Assembly (NCBI GenBank): GCA_963556145.1
Contig: OY744472.1
Coordinates: forward strand, 4,650,001 to 4,714,000
DNA length: 64,000 bases
Source of the DNA: Hygrocybe punicea
Taxonomy: Eukaryota > Basidiomycota > Agaricomycetes > Agaricales > Hygrophoraceae
Direction: 5' to 3'
The position numbers and the translations under genes were made by a program. The notes beneath the pieces were generated by a model that saw only the letters and a program-made list of their open reading frames with translations, made no database searches and was not told the DNA's origin. This document shows, one piece after another, positions 1-10,337 of the stretch. How positions within the stretch are numbered: the first letter of the stretch is position 1; every line of letters begins with the position of its first letter.

Positions 1-540
1 CCAGGTGGGCATTTCATTTTTTACTCAGCATGTTTTGTTGACTGATTGGGATTCTCCAGTCCATCTGGCAGTCATCCTCAAATGCCTCACAGTTGAGATT
101 CTGGAACTTTCTGGTAATACTGTGATGAGACAATGGGTGTGGGAGAGCTACCCAGGTAACTTTTTCCTTTTGGTTTTTTATGTCTTGTGGGCAACCCTGC
201 CCCAAATGAAGGCAAACACAAACTGACAGCCCAGCCAACCTACAACCGGACATATGATCATGCCAGACATGGACAATGAGGATACAGAAATGGGGCTGCA
301 TCAGGCAGCCAGGTCAAATGAGGATGACAAAAACAGCAATGACAAGGATGGCCAGGACACCCAGGACAGCAACAACCAGGACAGCCAGGGCATTGAAGGC
401 CCATGATGCAACAATGGAGAATGGGGAGATGACAGCAACCTGAGGTGTATTGGGCATGGGTAGGTTCACCCATGCCAAACTGGTGTGTTTTTTCTGTTCA
501 TTCATACAGTATTTTATTGTTACACTACCAATCCCTAGCC
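1..540. other. flanking sequence, no gene recognised
   Basis: This stretch holds short open frames on both strands but none with a recognisable domain. Positions 310-400 contain an irregular short repeat around the words CAGGACA and AACCAGGACAG. The sequence continues, on the far side of the hAT insertion, at 2744. The two flanks are therefore one ancestral stretch. Confidence 0.5.
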
Positions 541-1120
541 ACTGCCACTAGTGTTGCCATGGCTCGGTCTGGCTCGGCTCAGCTACGGCTAACAACGGCT
601 AACCCATATATGGGTTGTTAGCCGGACCAGACCATTGTGGAACAGCTAAACCGCGGTTAGCCATCCAAAAAAGAAAATTAATAGTGGACAACCACCAAGG
701 TCACCAATCTCACCACACAAACATGCGGAGCACACCAGTGACACCACGCCAACAGCCACAGCCACACCAGCTCACGACAATGCAGGCCAACCCAAAACAA
801 AGGCCAATGGCGACCAGCAGAGGGGCGAGGAATGAAGCAGCAACGTGCCCACTCCCACTATGTCATTTCTTGAATCTTTGTTTTTTTTTTACTACCAACT
901 TATTTCTGATTACAGCACAAATTATCTCGAGGCAACAGCCGCCTGGACAGCAGCAGCAATGACCAATGACCACGGCGATGGCAAACAGCAGCAGTGGCAA
1001 CGATGGCAACAGCACTACATCAAATGAGGTGACTGTCATTTTGTTGTGATTTACTTCCCCAGTTCATCGGGCAGCCTCCGTTGTCCTTACCTGTCGCTTT
1101 CAACTGCCCACTGCATGCCA

Positions 1121-2010
1121 CACCTCGTTTGGACTGATAACTTCTGGCCGGGGCTGCCCAATCGCACATCCCTTCACTTTGCACCCCCCCACCTCCTCCA
1201 AGCTTTGTTCGGCGGTTCCTGCTGCTGCCTCCCACTGATATTGAGCACACACGGCATCTTTGAACCCCCCACACCTCGTTTCACATCAAAATGATAGGCC
1301 GGTGCCAGCCAATCGCGCGTGCCATCACTTTGCCCCCCCCACCTCCTCCAAGTTTTTTTGGGTGGTTCCTGCTGCTTCCCCCCAGCGATTTCGACTATCC
1401 ATAGCACCTCTTAATTCCCTGCACCTCGTTTGGCTCGAAAATGACAGGCTGGGGCTGCCCAATCGCCCACGCCATCACATTGTCCCCCCCAGCACCCCCA
1501 AGTTGTTTTCGGCGGTTCCTGCACCTTCCACCCACCGATTTCTACCACCCACGAGATGGCACAACGCCCCGCACCTCGTTTGGCCGGAAATCGACAGGCT
1601 GGGGCTTCCAAATCGTGTGCACCATCAATTTGTCCCCCACCCCCTTGCTAAGTTTTTTCAGCAGTTCCACCTGCCGATTTCGACCAGCCACGGCATGGTA
1701 CAATCACCCGCACCTCATATGGCCTGAAAACGACAGGCTGGGGCTTCCCAATCGCATGCACCATCAATTTGTCCCCCACCCCCCTGCTAAGTTTTTTCAG
1801 CAGTTCCTGCACCTTCCACCCGCCGATTTTGACCACCCATGGCATGGTACAACCCTGCGCACCTCGTTTAGCCCACAAACAACAGGCTGGCGCTTCCAAA
1901 TGGCCCGCACCATTAATTTGTCCCCCACCCCCCCCTCAAGTTTTTTCGGTGGTTCCTGCACCTTCCAGCCGCTGATTTCGACCACCCATGACATGATCCA
2001 AACCCCCGCA
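1121..2010. repeat. 150-bp tandem repeat inside hAT-1, about six copies
   Basis: The anchor word CACCTCGTTT, or a close variant, occurs at 1121, 1272, 1422, 1572, 1711 and 1860, with a degenerate copy near 2009. The spacings are 151, 150, 150, 139, 149 and 149 bp. Each unit also carries GGGGCTGCCCAATCGC-like and GGCGGTTCCTGC-like words. Long open frames here are a by-product of the repeat and are not taken as genes. Confidence 0.85.
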
Positions 2011-2137
2011 CTTTGTATGATGACACCGACACCGACAACTGCTGTCATGACAACAATGACCATGACAACAACGACCATGACGACGATCGTTCTGCAAATT
2101 TACTACCATGTCTCGCCTCCCTCAATGGCGGCTTCTC

Positions 2138-2409
2138 TCTCCTTTGCTCATCTCGGAGGCGAGGACTTTTACAACTGCGTTATCGACCATCTTGTCAAGG
2201 CGTACAAGAAGAAGACAGGTACTGATGTGTCGCTGAACTTGAGCGCAATGGGCAAGCTCAAGCGCGAGGTCGAGAAGGCTAAGCAGATGTTGTCAGCAGT
2301 CAACGAGGATCGAAATCAAGTCGTTCAAGGATGGCAATGACTTTTCGGAAATTCTTACATGGGCCAAGTTTGAGGCTTAATATGGATCTATTCAGGAAGA
2401 CAATGAAAT
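2138..2409 (+). pseudogene. KAR2: captured fragment of ER Hsp70 (BiP/Kar2)
   Basis: In frame from 2138 the sequence reads HLGGEDF, then VIDHLVKAYKKKTG, then GKLKREVEKAK. These are conserved in the Hsp70 nucleotide-binding domain, and the YKKKTG and KREVEKAK wording favours the ER form (BiP/Kar2) over cytosolic Hsp70. After a frameshift near 2308 the match continues with RIEIKSF, GNDFSE and AKFE, and after another shift with LNMDLFRKTM, ending near 2409. Only about 90 of roughly 670 residues are present, with two or more frameshifts, so it cannot be functional. It lies just inside the right half of hAT-1 and is best read as host gene capture by the transposon. Confidence 0.87.
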
Positions 2410-2743
2410 AGGCATTTTTCATTTTTTTCATATACATGTACATGTACATAGGTAGGCTATGTGGAGATACGCAAAAAGAAAAAGAAACAACTGAAAACCT
2501 TGTGAACTGTGGCTGTACATGTTCGTGAGGTATGGGAGGCAGCAGAGGGTTATCCAAGTGAAGTTGAAGCCAGCAAAAAGGCTGGAAACCTAAATTTCCT
2601 AATTTGGATATTTGGTAACGGCTAATAACAGCTAGCCGTGAGGTTTAACCATTAGCTGAGTGAACGGCTCGGCTCGGCTAATTATCGGTCCGGCTCCAAC
2701 AGCTAACGGTTCCGGACCGAGCCGTGGCAACACTAACTGCCAC

Positions 2744-3160
2744 AGTGTCACCCTCATGTGACAGTGTGGGCATGATGGCAGGACCATGGCAGCAGTGGCA
2801 CTGTGGCAGCAACTACAACAGCAATAGGAGCAGCAGCCCTAGGAGTGGCATGACAAAGAAGCTCGACTTTGATAGTGAGGACAGGGACAAGGATCAGGAC
2901 TATAACAATCACATAGATAGGGATGAGGTCAGTGAGAAGATAATGTGGACACAGATGGCAACAATGAGAATGATGAGACAACAGGGACAAGAGCAAGAAC
3001 ATAAGACAATGGGTGACAGGGAAGACAGGGACAGGAAAAACCAGGACAACAGGGAAGGGGACTGGAAAAAAATAACAGGTATGTCAATGGGAATGTGGAT
3101 AAACACAATGTATGTACATACAGACATTCCCCCTGCTTGCCCCTGCTCCCCCTCATTCAA
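2744..3160. other. purine-rich low-complexity sequence, no gene accepted
   Basis: An open frame on the plus strand encodes mostly D, R, N, K and Q runs from GACAGGGA-like repeats (2870-3060). It has no recognisable domain. It is the continuation of the 1-540 flank after removal of hAT-1. Confidence 0.4.
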
Positions 3161-3748
3161 AGCATTGAATGGATTTTGTTGTGTGAGCACAGTCATACAG
3201 ATACAATGGTTTCAATGAGATGACAGTCAAACCATTGAATCCATTTGATTGAGTGAACACAGACATACAGATTAAATGGTTTCAATGTGATGAGATTAAA
3301 ACCATGGAATCCATTTCATTGATTGAACACAGTCATACAGATTCAATGGTTTCAATGAGATGACATTCAATCCATTCAATCCATTTGATTGGTTGAACAT
3401 AAAGATTCAATGGGTTCAATGAGGTGGCATTCAAAGTATTCAAACCATTTGATTGGTTGAACACAGTCATACAGATTCAATGGTTTCCATGAGTGCACAT
3501 TCAAAGCATTCAATCCATGGCATTGGTTTCATCACAGTCATACAGATTCAACAATTTCAATGGATGACATTCAAAGTATTGAATCCCTTGCATTAGTTTG
3601 ATCACAGTCATACAGATTCAATTTTCAATGAGGTGACATTCAAAGCATTGAAACCATTTTATTGGGTTGAAAACCATACAACCTCAATCCTTTGAATGAC
3701 ATAACAATCAAATTGTTGAATCCCCTCTATTGGTTTCAACACATTCAT
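3160..3748. repeat. minisatellite, about 70-bp unit, about eight copies
   Basis: Each unit contains a CATTCAA..CCATTTGATTG segment followed by GAACACAGTCATACAG and ATTCAATGGTTTCAATGAG. Units begin near 3164, 3234, 3304, 3374 and 3438 and run to about 3745. The unit is AT-rich and diverged. The array resumes as a partial unit at about 4499-4550, after the foldback element, so the foldback element inserted into the array. Confidence 0.8.
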
Positions 3749-4498
3749 ATTATTGCGACTTTCAGAAAAGCTGTCGCGGCTTGAAATGTGCACCAAATTC
3801 AGCAAAATCACCATTTTTTTAATAACTCATGGAATACTGTATGGATTGTTAAGGTGTAACAGGGAACAATCATCTATTATACAAGGGCTAGAGGCAGCCC
3901 CCAGGCTTAGGTTTTGAATATTACATGTATTACAAAATATCCAAACAATTCACCTGTTTTCAGTTCCCCTTCTGTGGGAGACAAATAAGTCAGCAACAAG
4001 ACCTCAGATTGGCATATATGTAGAGGCAAAATTTGTCTGTGGTTCTGGGGCTAGGCAGCCCCATGATTAATGTTACACACTTTTAATTTTACATGAAGTT
4101 ATAAACACCCTAAATAATGCAAATTATATGAGCTAATAGGTCTTGTATAGATTGTTCACATGTTCATGAAATCTTGAATAATAGGTGGGGCTGCCTAGCC
4201 CCAGAACCATAGACAAATTTTGCCTCTACATATATGCCAATCTGAGGTCTTGTTGCTGACTTATTTGTCTCCCACAGAAGGGGAACTGAAAACAGGTGAA
4301 TTGTTTGGATATTTTGTAATACATGTAATATTCAAAACCTAAGCCTGGGGGCTGCCTAGCCCTTGTATAATAGATGATTGTTCCCTGTTACACCTTAACA
4401 ATCCATACAGTATTCCATGAGTTATTAAAAAAATGGTGATTTTGCTGAATTTGGTGCACATTTCAAGCCGCGACAGCTTGTCTGAAAGTCGCAATAAT
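3749..4498. repeat. foldback element 1: long inverted repeat, arms about 314 bp
   Basis: The left arm (3749-4062) and right arm (4186-4498) are near-perfect reverse complements with a 123-bp spacer. The outer ends are ATTATTGCGACTTTCAG and CTGAAAGTCGCAATAAT. It has no coding capacity. An RNA or single strand from here would fold into a very long hairpin. I could not define a target duplication because the flank is itself repetitive. It resembles a foldback or long-TIR MITE, and shares words with the second foldback element at 14085. Confidence 0.85.
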
Positions 4499-4550
4499 TC
4501 CATAGTTTGAATGAGATAATATTCAACAGGTTGACTGTTCCATTGTTTCA

Positions 4551-5808
4551 ATACCAGTACCAGTACTCATGGCTATTTCTGCCAAGTCAGTCTTCACCTC
4601 TACATACAGGTTTTTTCAATCATCTCCATCACTCCTGGTTCTTGGGGTCCCACCTGACATTCAAATGTGATGTGACCATCACCACAGTCACGGCCAAGGT
4701 CAAATTTTTTGATGAAATGCGCATCCCCACCTTTCTTTACAGCCAACATTCTCTCCCTACCATTGTTCCATCATGGCTCTCTTGCTTATCTCACTGTTGT
4801 CACTTCAAGTTTACTCTTTTGATCACCCTGTCAGCTTGTCATGCTTTCTTTTTCTATGGGTTTTCTCTTCCACCACTCCATTTTTTCCTGCCGTGTTCTT
4901 TCACTATTCTCACTTCAACCACTACTACTTACCCTGGAGGGCATCAAATATATTGTGTGGACATTTTTATAACAATAAAGTGAACCAGTTTTAAAAACCT
5001 AGAACCAATTGAAAAAGGATATCAACTTTTCTGTGTACTTTCAGCACCTTTTTCAAGAAAGTGACCCAGCTTGGAAAAGGTCTTTGTCTTGGAAAATGGG
5101 GTGAAAAGATGGTGAAAGGGGTGAAAAGGATATTACTTTTTTGCCTCTTTTCCCAAGGTAAACCACCTTTTTCAAGAAAGTGGACCCAGCTTGGAAAAGG
5201 TCCATGGCCTTGAGAGAAGAGATGAAAAAAGAGGCAGAAAAGCTACCTCCTTTTTACCTCTTTTACCAAGAGATTGACCTTTTCTAAGCCAGGTCCACTT
5301 TCTTGGAAAAGGTGCAACCTCTTGGAAAAGGTGGACTCCTTGAGACCTTTTGCACCTTTTGCCCCTTGTAAAAGGTGCATGAGGTGCAAAAAGGGCTTGT
5401 AATTTTCCTGATGTGGGGTTGCAATGTCCAATGCTGGAGCCAGCACTGAGCCCAGGAAGGCATTTAGGGATTATGTTGAGTGTCAAAATTCCATATCTAA
5501 TTTTTTTTTCCACAAAAAGTATACACATGTACCATATAGGGGGTGACTGGCAATTAAAATATAATGTACATTGGAAATTCCTTGTTCTGGGCCATCCATG
5601 GAATTCCACAATTGTTTGTACCCCCAACAAAGTATAGCAAATGCTCACTTCCCTCCTGTCCTTGACACCACTACATTTTGTACACTTAGCAATGCATTTG
5701 CTGTAATCATTCATTTGACTGCAGCAAAAAAAACCCACATCTCACTCATGCATATCAATAAGGAGTGATGAGGGGCAAGGCGAACGTGAAACAATGAGAG
5801 CCTGAGTA
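4551..5808. other. no gene; inverted CTTGGAAAAGG repeats at 5040-5400
   Basis: The block at 5040-5400 repeats AGCTTGGAAAAGGTC and CCTTTTTCAAGAAAGTGG in both orientations. For example, 5166-5205 is mirrored by about 5275-5315. This gives a potential hairpin cluster. The rest, 4551-5040 and 5400-5808, shows no supported gene. It lies just downstream of the CRN pseudogene, which ends at 5809. Confidence 0.5.
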
Positions 5809-7147
5809 TTATATCGTATACAAGAGTGGAAATTGTTCTACTTGTGTCCTCTTATTGTCGAGAACAGTTACACTGTTCCAGTCACCCTCCAAGACAACAT
5901 AATAAAGCTTCTTGACCTCTGACAGGAAAATCAACTGGAGGCACTCAAGGATACTTCACAAATACTTACCTTCATGCTGACCACGGGATAAACTCGTGCG
6001 AAAGTCGAGGATCATGTAATCGTCGATCCACTTGTTAGCGATCCAATGGCTATATTCCCCTTGCGTGAATCTCTGGGAGTGAGATTCTATGCGAGTGCCA
6101 TTGCGCAGAAGCTCAATCCCCCACTTCTTCAATAATATGTAAAAGTTGATTCTACCATTCTTGTTTCCAAACTTGGGGAAAGACAAAGCAAGGTCATTCG
6201 TATGTGCAAGGGAGGCACGATAAAATTCAGATTGAAATTGAGCTTCAGGGGTTGGCTGAGTTATAGCCCCGAGTTTGTGTTTCGCTCGCACATGAAGCAG
6301 TGAGAACCATCTGATGACTGCTATGGCAAAGGCAATAACAGTGTCCTCCTCGATATGGCCCTGAACAGGGCCTAGAATCTTCGCTTCAACGAATCAACGG
6401 TGGATGGGAGATGCAAAGACGTATTCCCCACGTGTCACACAATGGAGCCAGCTTGCTTTGTAACACTTTCGGATGGCCCACGTTTTAGGTGACGGCTCGT
6501 CATTATCTTCATCTTCGCACGTGATATAACCATCATCGACAATCTGAAGAAGGACAGCATGCAAGTTGGACAACCGAAGGTGGGCATCATCTGGAAGTCC
6601 CCTGGAAGACACGCCGTTTTCAATCCAAGAGATGATCTGGGACATGGAAATTTCATTCATGAAGGTCTTGAGAGTGTAAAGCGCATGACACTGTTCTTTA
6701 ACTGCAGTGTAAAACTAATATGATTCAGTGGTGCTCCGTGACTTTTCCGATGAAGACAGACTTACTGAATGCCCCGACAGTCCGCGCAGGAGGTCCTTGC
6801 AAGCACTGACATGGCCACTTGTCAGGTCAAACATGGACTCGAGCAAAGACTGGTCAAAGTGATGGTCCAAAAACATGACCTTGACAAAGTCGTCAAATTC
6901 CTCCCTGGTGAGGCGGAGTCCGATTTTGATGTTGTCGCTAGTGTTGGGAAAGTTTGGTTTGGTCCGGTTTGTTTGCCCAAACCGGAAACTGAATGGTCCG
7001 GTTTTCCACCCAAAATCCCCAAACCAGACCGAAACCGATGCAAACCATTTGCATTGGTTTGGTTTTGGTCCAAACGCGGTCTGAACCGTGGACCATTGGT
7101 GGTCCCCTGCGCCATTCTGACCTCGCAATGGTGCCGCACACGTCAAT

Positions 7148-7790
7148 TAGGGCAGGTCAAGGGTATGCAATACCCCCAGGGGTTAAGAGTACGGGTACCA
7201 CGGGTTAAGGGTACGAGTCCAGCCTCAGAATACCCGCAGTACCCACACGGGTATGGGCTGTATTTCTTTTGGGAGAAGAAACATCAAAAACTCAATTTTT
7301 AGGGTATTTTCGCTATTTTTGAGGGATATAATGAGAATCATTGCTTGTAAAAATATGTAAAAATGCTCTCAACACTCCCCACAGTATTCTAAACATTGTG
7401 TTCCTTTACACTAAAGGGATCCGACTAGTATTCCATCCACAATAACCATCACAACCACCAAAAACAGGTAAAAATGGGGTATTTTGCATGTTTTTGAGGG
7501 ATATAATGAGAATCATTGCTTGTAAAAATATGTAAAAATGCTCTCAACACTCTCCACACTATTCTGAACATTGTGTACCTTTACACTCAAGGGATCCGGC
7601 CAGTATTCCGTTCACAATAACCATAAAAACCACCAAAAACAGGTAAAAATGGGGTATTTTGCATGTTTCTTCATGTACCCCTGCAAAACTCGTGCCAAAC
7701 CCGTACTTTTGGCCTCGGGTACGTACCCGTGACGGGTATGGGTCCGAGTACAGCCCCAGAGCACTGCGGGTGTACCCCTGACCGGCCCTA
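7148..7790. mobile_element. hAT-3: 643-bp hAT MITE nested in hAT-2
   Basis: The ends are TAGGGCAGGTCAAGGGTA and the inverted TACCCCTGACCGGCCCTA. The 8-bp duplication ACGTCAAT is perfect (7140-7147 and 7791-7798). Subterminal arrays of GGGTACGGGT/ACCCGTACCC words occupy both ends. It also holds an internal direct repeat of about 180 bp (near 7318-7480 and 7495-7660, both starting GGGATATAATGAGAATC). It has no coding capacity. Confidence 0.9.
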
Positions 7791-7929
7791 ACGTCAATTG
7801 ACGTGGCCAGCTCGTTTGCGAGGTGGGATTGGGGTGCTGGGGTGCTCCGCCTTGTACACGCGACGGCGGGTGTGTTAAACCTGGTGGCCGGATTAAACCT
7901 GATGGGTGGGTTAACCCCGTGTTGGCTGC

Positions 7930-8640
7930 ATTTGCGTTTTGCGGTGGTGGTGGTGGTGGTGGTGGTATGGCGCCACATTCGGGTGGGCCACCCACCTCGG
8001 TTGTATCCAGGTGGTGGTGGTGTCCCGACACATCATATGCGTTGTGCATGCGACGACGGGCGGGTTGAACCCACATTGGTTGTTTTTGGCAGATGCGTGG
8101 TGGTGGTGGCATATGAGCCTCTCCGTGTGGGTGTCCCGACGTGTCATGCGTGTTGTACACGTGCAACGGATGGGTTGACCCCGCATTGGCCACATTGGTG
8201 TTGCATGGTGGTGGTGGTGGTGGTAGTGTAGTGCCACGTTCCGTTATATACGAATAAAATCAATAAAACAACAATAAAAACCACATACCACGAAGGAGCA
8301 GGGTGGATGCACCACCCCACGCTGCTCATTCCATCTCGTTGACTGCCACTCCGCCCCATTCACATTTGTTTGCGTGCACGCGCGTCTCGGACGCATTGTT
8401 GTTGGCGTCGGATGTGGCCGTCCTGGTGTTGTTCGCATGCCAGTGCGCGTGTTGTGGGCACGTTTGATGCCAGATGGGGGTCCATCGTATTATTGATGCC
8501 ATCGTTGCCGTTGGTCATCATGGTTGTGGTTGTGGTTGTGGTTGTGGTTGTGGTTGTGGTCATCATGGTCGTGGTCGTGTTGGCGTTGGTTGTGGTTGTG
8601 TTAGTGGTGGTGTTGCCTGTCGTATTTGTAGTTAGAATCC
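7930..8640. repeat. GGT/GTT-type microsatellite blocks in hAT-2
   Basis: Runs of GGT (7940-7965, 8095-8110, 8205-8225) and GTTGTG hexamers (8520-8560) are scattered through the hAT-2 interior. They create open frames of V or W on one strand and T or H on the other, which are not genes. Confidence 0.8.
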
Positions 8641-9971
8641 AATATAAATAATATAAATAACACTTACCTGGGTGGCTGGGTACTCCCAGCCGCCATTTCC
8701 TGGTGGTCGATCCTTGTTCGAGGCCTGTTCGAGGCGTTGTGGATGGGCGATGAGCGAGTGTTGAGTTGCCGGCTGACGTTTATCGGTTCGGTTCAAACTC
8801 AGTTTGAACTGGGTTTGAACCGCGGCCAAATCTCCCAAACCGAGACCGAACCATTCGGTCTCCGCTAGAAATTCCCAAACCGAAACTGAAACCGGCGGTT
8901 TCGGTTCGGTCTAAACCAGGTTTGGATCGGTCTGAGACCAAACTTCCCCAACACTAGTTGTTGCCACGGTCAGTCATATCAAGGGTGATGGTGTGAATTT
9001 TGGGAATCATGGGAATTAGCTGCCCGGTGGAGCCTTGATCATTTCCGAAACTCGCAAAGGTTATTATGCGAAAAGCCAACTCAGGTCTGATGGCTTTAAT
9101 CATGTTCCAAAAGACGACATCCCAATACGATGCTTGAGCTTTGTCGATAACGAGAACTGATCCGGACTTGTGATCCCATTTATGCACATCGTTCAGCCAT
9201 ATGATACCTGTTTTATAAAAAATTCCCTTTGTCCACCCAGCGACCTCAAAAATACAAGTACTTGGCTCCAGCCATTGTATATGGCTCATGAGAAGACTTG
9301 CAAGTGTGGTCTTTCCAGAGGCCGGGGTACCTCGAACATAATTGAATTTAGAGGCAGATGCTGCAGCTTGGTATGAATAGTACCTGAATGTATTTAAGCT
9401 TATTGAGTTTATTGTAGATGTTGGATACTGTTTGCTCTCAGGGAGTGAACCTTCGATTGGCAGCGATGTCATGTGCTTGAGGAAAATAGGTCTGCGGATC
9501 AAAGTGACAATGAATACAAGAACTCACATAGTTTCCTACATGCAGAACTTGCTTCTGCTGATGACGACCGAGAACATTTCAGCGGCACTAGAGGTATGAA
9601 CAAGTAGCATGACAGGTAAATGGATAATGGAAATACAGGATCAACACCACTCACCAGGAGGATGCTGCACGATGATGTGGACATGTTGGGGTGTCGGTGG
9701 ATCCAAAAATACTGGGTGCAGTAACGGCAGCTTGATGCTACCTTCAATAATTTCTGGACAGCGAATTTGTTCTAGTTTCGTATCCAAGTCTTCATCGGCA
9801 ATGGACACCTTCCAGAGCTGGAGCAAGCGGCCATCAATGCCTCATAACGTGTGCTCATTCCTGTTCTTTATAGCACCCTTGAGATCATCAGCCGTTGTGG
9901 TCTTGGGGACCTACCTTTGGTTCATCGGTGAAGCAACACCAGAGGTGGTAAGAGGTCGGGTCATCATGCAT

Positions 9972-10337
9972 GGTACCGGTGGTTGCGACTAGGTGGATTG
10001 GACTTTGGTGCCGGACAATGGCCAGTGGATTTGACGAGTCCAAACGTGGTAACTTTAGAAGTTAGAACATTACGTAAGGGACAAAAGGACATTCATCTGG
10101 AGTGTTTGGCGGGAAACGATGGGACCGTTGAGGAAGCTAGGCTAGTGACTGCCCTTCGTTCTCTGGAGCAAGCTCGTCCTCGTATGATTCCCAGTCATCC
10201 TATACATGTCTCCGGGCTGCCTCGACCCTTGGGGCAGTCGTTCGTGACTATTATAAAACGGAGCATCTACAAATGTCCTCTATACACAAAACAACGACAA
10301 CAAACCAAAAAACAAAGTCACAATAGTAACCGCAAGT
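9972..10337. other. intergenic between the CRN and CYS3-like genes
   Basis: No supported gene. An AT-rich TATTATAAAA word lies at about 10249-10258, but there is no gene downstream of it on the plus strand that it would obviously serve. Confidence 0.4.

Larger units (their letters stand above)
549..2735. mobile_element. hAT-1: non-autonomous hAT-type element with captured Hsp70 fragment
   Basis: The terminal inverted repeats start TAGTGTTGCCATGGCTCGG on the left, and the right end is its near reverse complement (CCGAGCCGTGGCAACACTA). A perfect 8-bp target-site duplication, ACTGCCAC, flanks it at 541-548 and 2736-2743. TIRs of this type with 8-bp duplications are diagnostic of the hAT superfamily. 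Both subterminal regions are rich in CGGCT/GGCTAAC words, as expected for transposase-binding arrays. There is no transposase frame, so the element must be mobilised in trans. The interior holds a 150-bp tandem repeat and a piece of a KAR2-like gene. The orientation is unknown. Confidence 0.93.
6939..8956. mobile_element. hAT-2: non-autonomous hAT element inside the CRN gene
   Basis: The ends are TAGTGTTGGGAAAGTTTGG and the inverted CCAAACTTCCCCAACACTA. The 8-bp duplications are GTTGTCGC (6931-6938) and GTTGTTGC (8957-8964), with one mismatch. Subterminal DNA is packed with GGTTTGGTCC/AAACCG words on both sides. No transposase frame is visible. The interior holds a GGT/GTT microsatellite and a nested smaller hAT element. 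Removing it rejoins the CRN frame. Confidence 0.9.
5809..9971 (-). pseudogene. Crinkler-type (CRN) NTPase-nuclease gene, split by nested hAT elements
   Basis: Reading the minus strand, the N-terminal part (about 9971-9641) has the LKGAIKNRN, LQLWKVSI and HVHIIVQ words of the Crinkler ubiquitin-like header. After an intron, 9502-8965 carries a Walker A motif (GTPASGKTT) and a Walker B-like VLVIDKAQAS. The coding sequence is then cut by hAT-2 and resumes at 6930-6766. The C-terminal part (6714-5970, then 5918-5809 after a GTAAGT..CAG intron) has NGRINFY and WGIELLRNG. By analogy with described CRN-class proteins this is a restriction-endonuclease-like domain, with N where an acidic residue is often found. 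In-frame stops occur in the header (TTATGAGGC) and before the nuclease part (CGTTGATTC), and another near 9540. It is a pseudogene even without the insertion. The family comprises host-directed or inter-organism effectors; this copy should be inactive. Confidence 0.78.

Noticed and set aside
1441..2340. 299-codon frame as a complete gene
   Set aside because: Most of it is the 150-bp tandem repeat; only the last part is real Hsp70-derived sequence, and it is frameshifted.
3160..3748. Possible CRISPR-like array
   Set aside because: Units are contiguous 70-bp tandem copies without unique spacers, in a eukaryotic genome.
8360..8651. Val-rich and Thr-rich frames
   Set aside because: Produced by GTTGTG and GGT microsatellite; no domain, and inside a transposon.
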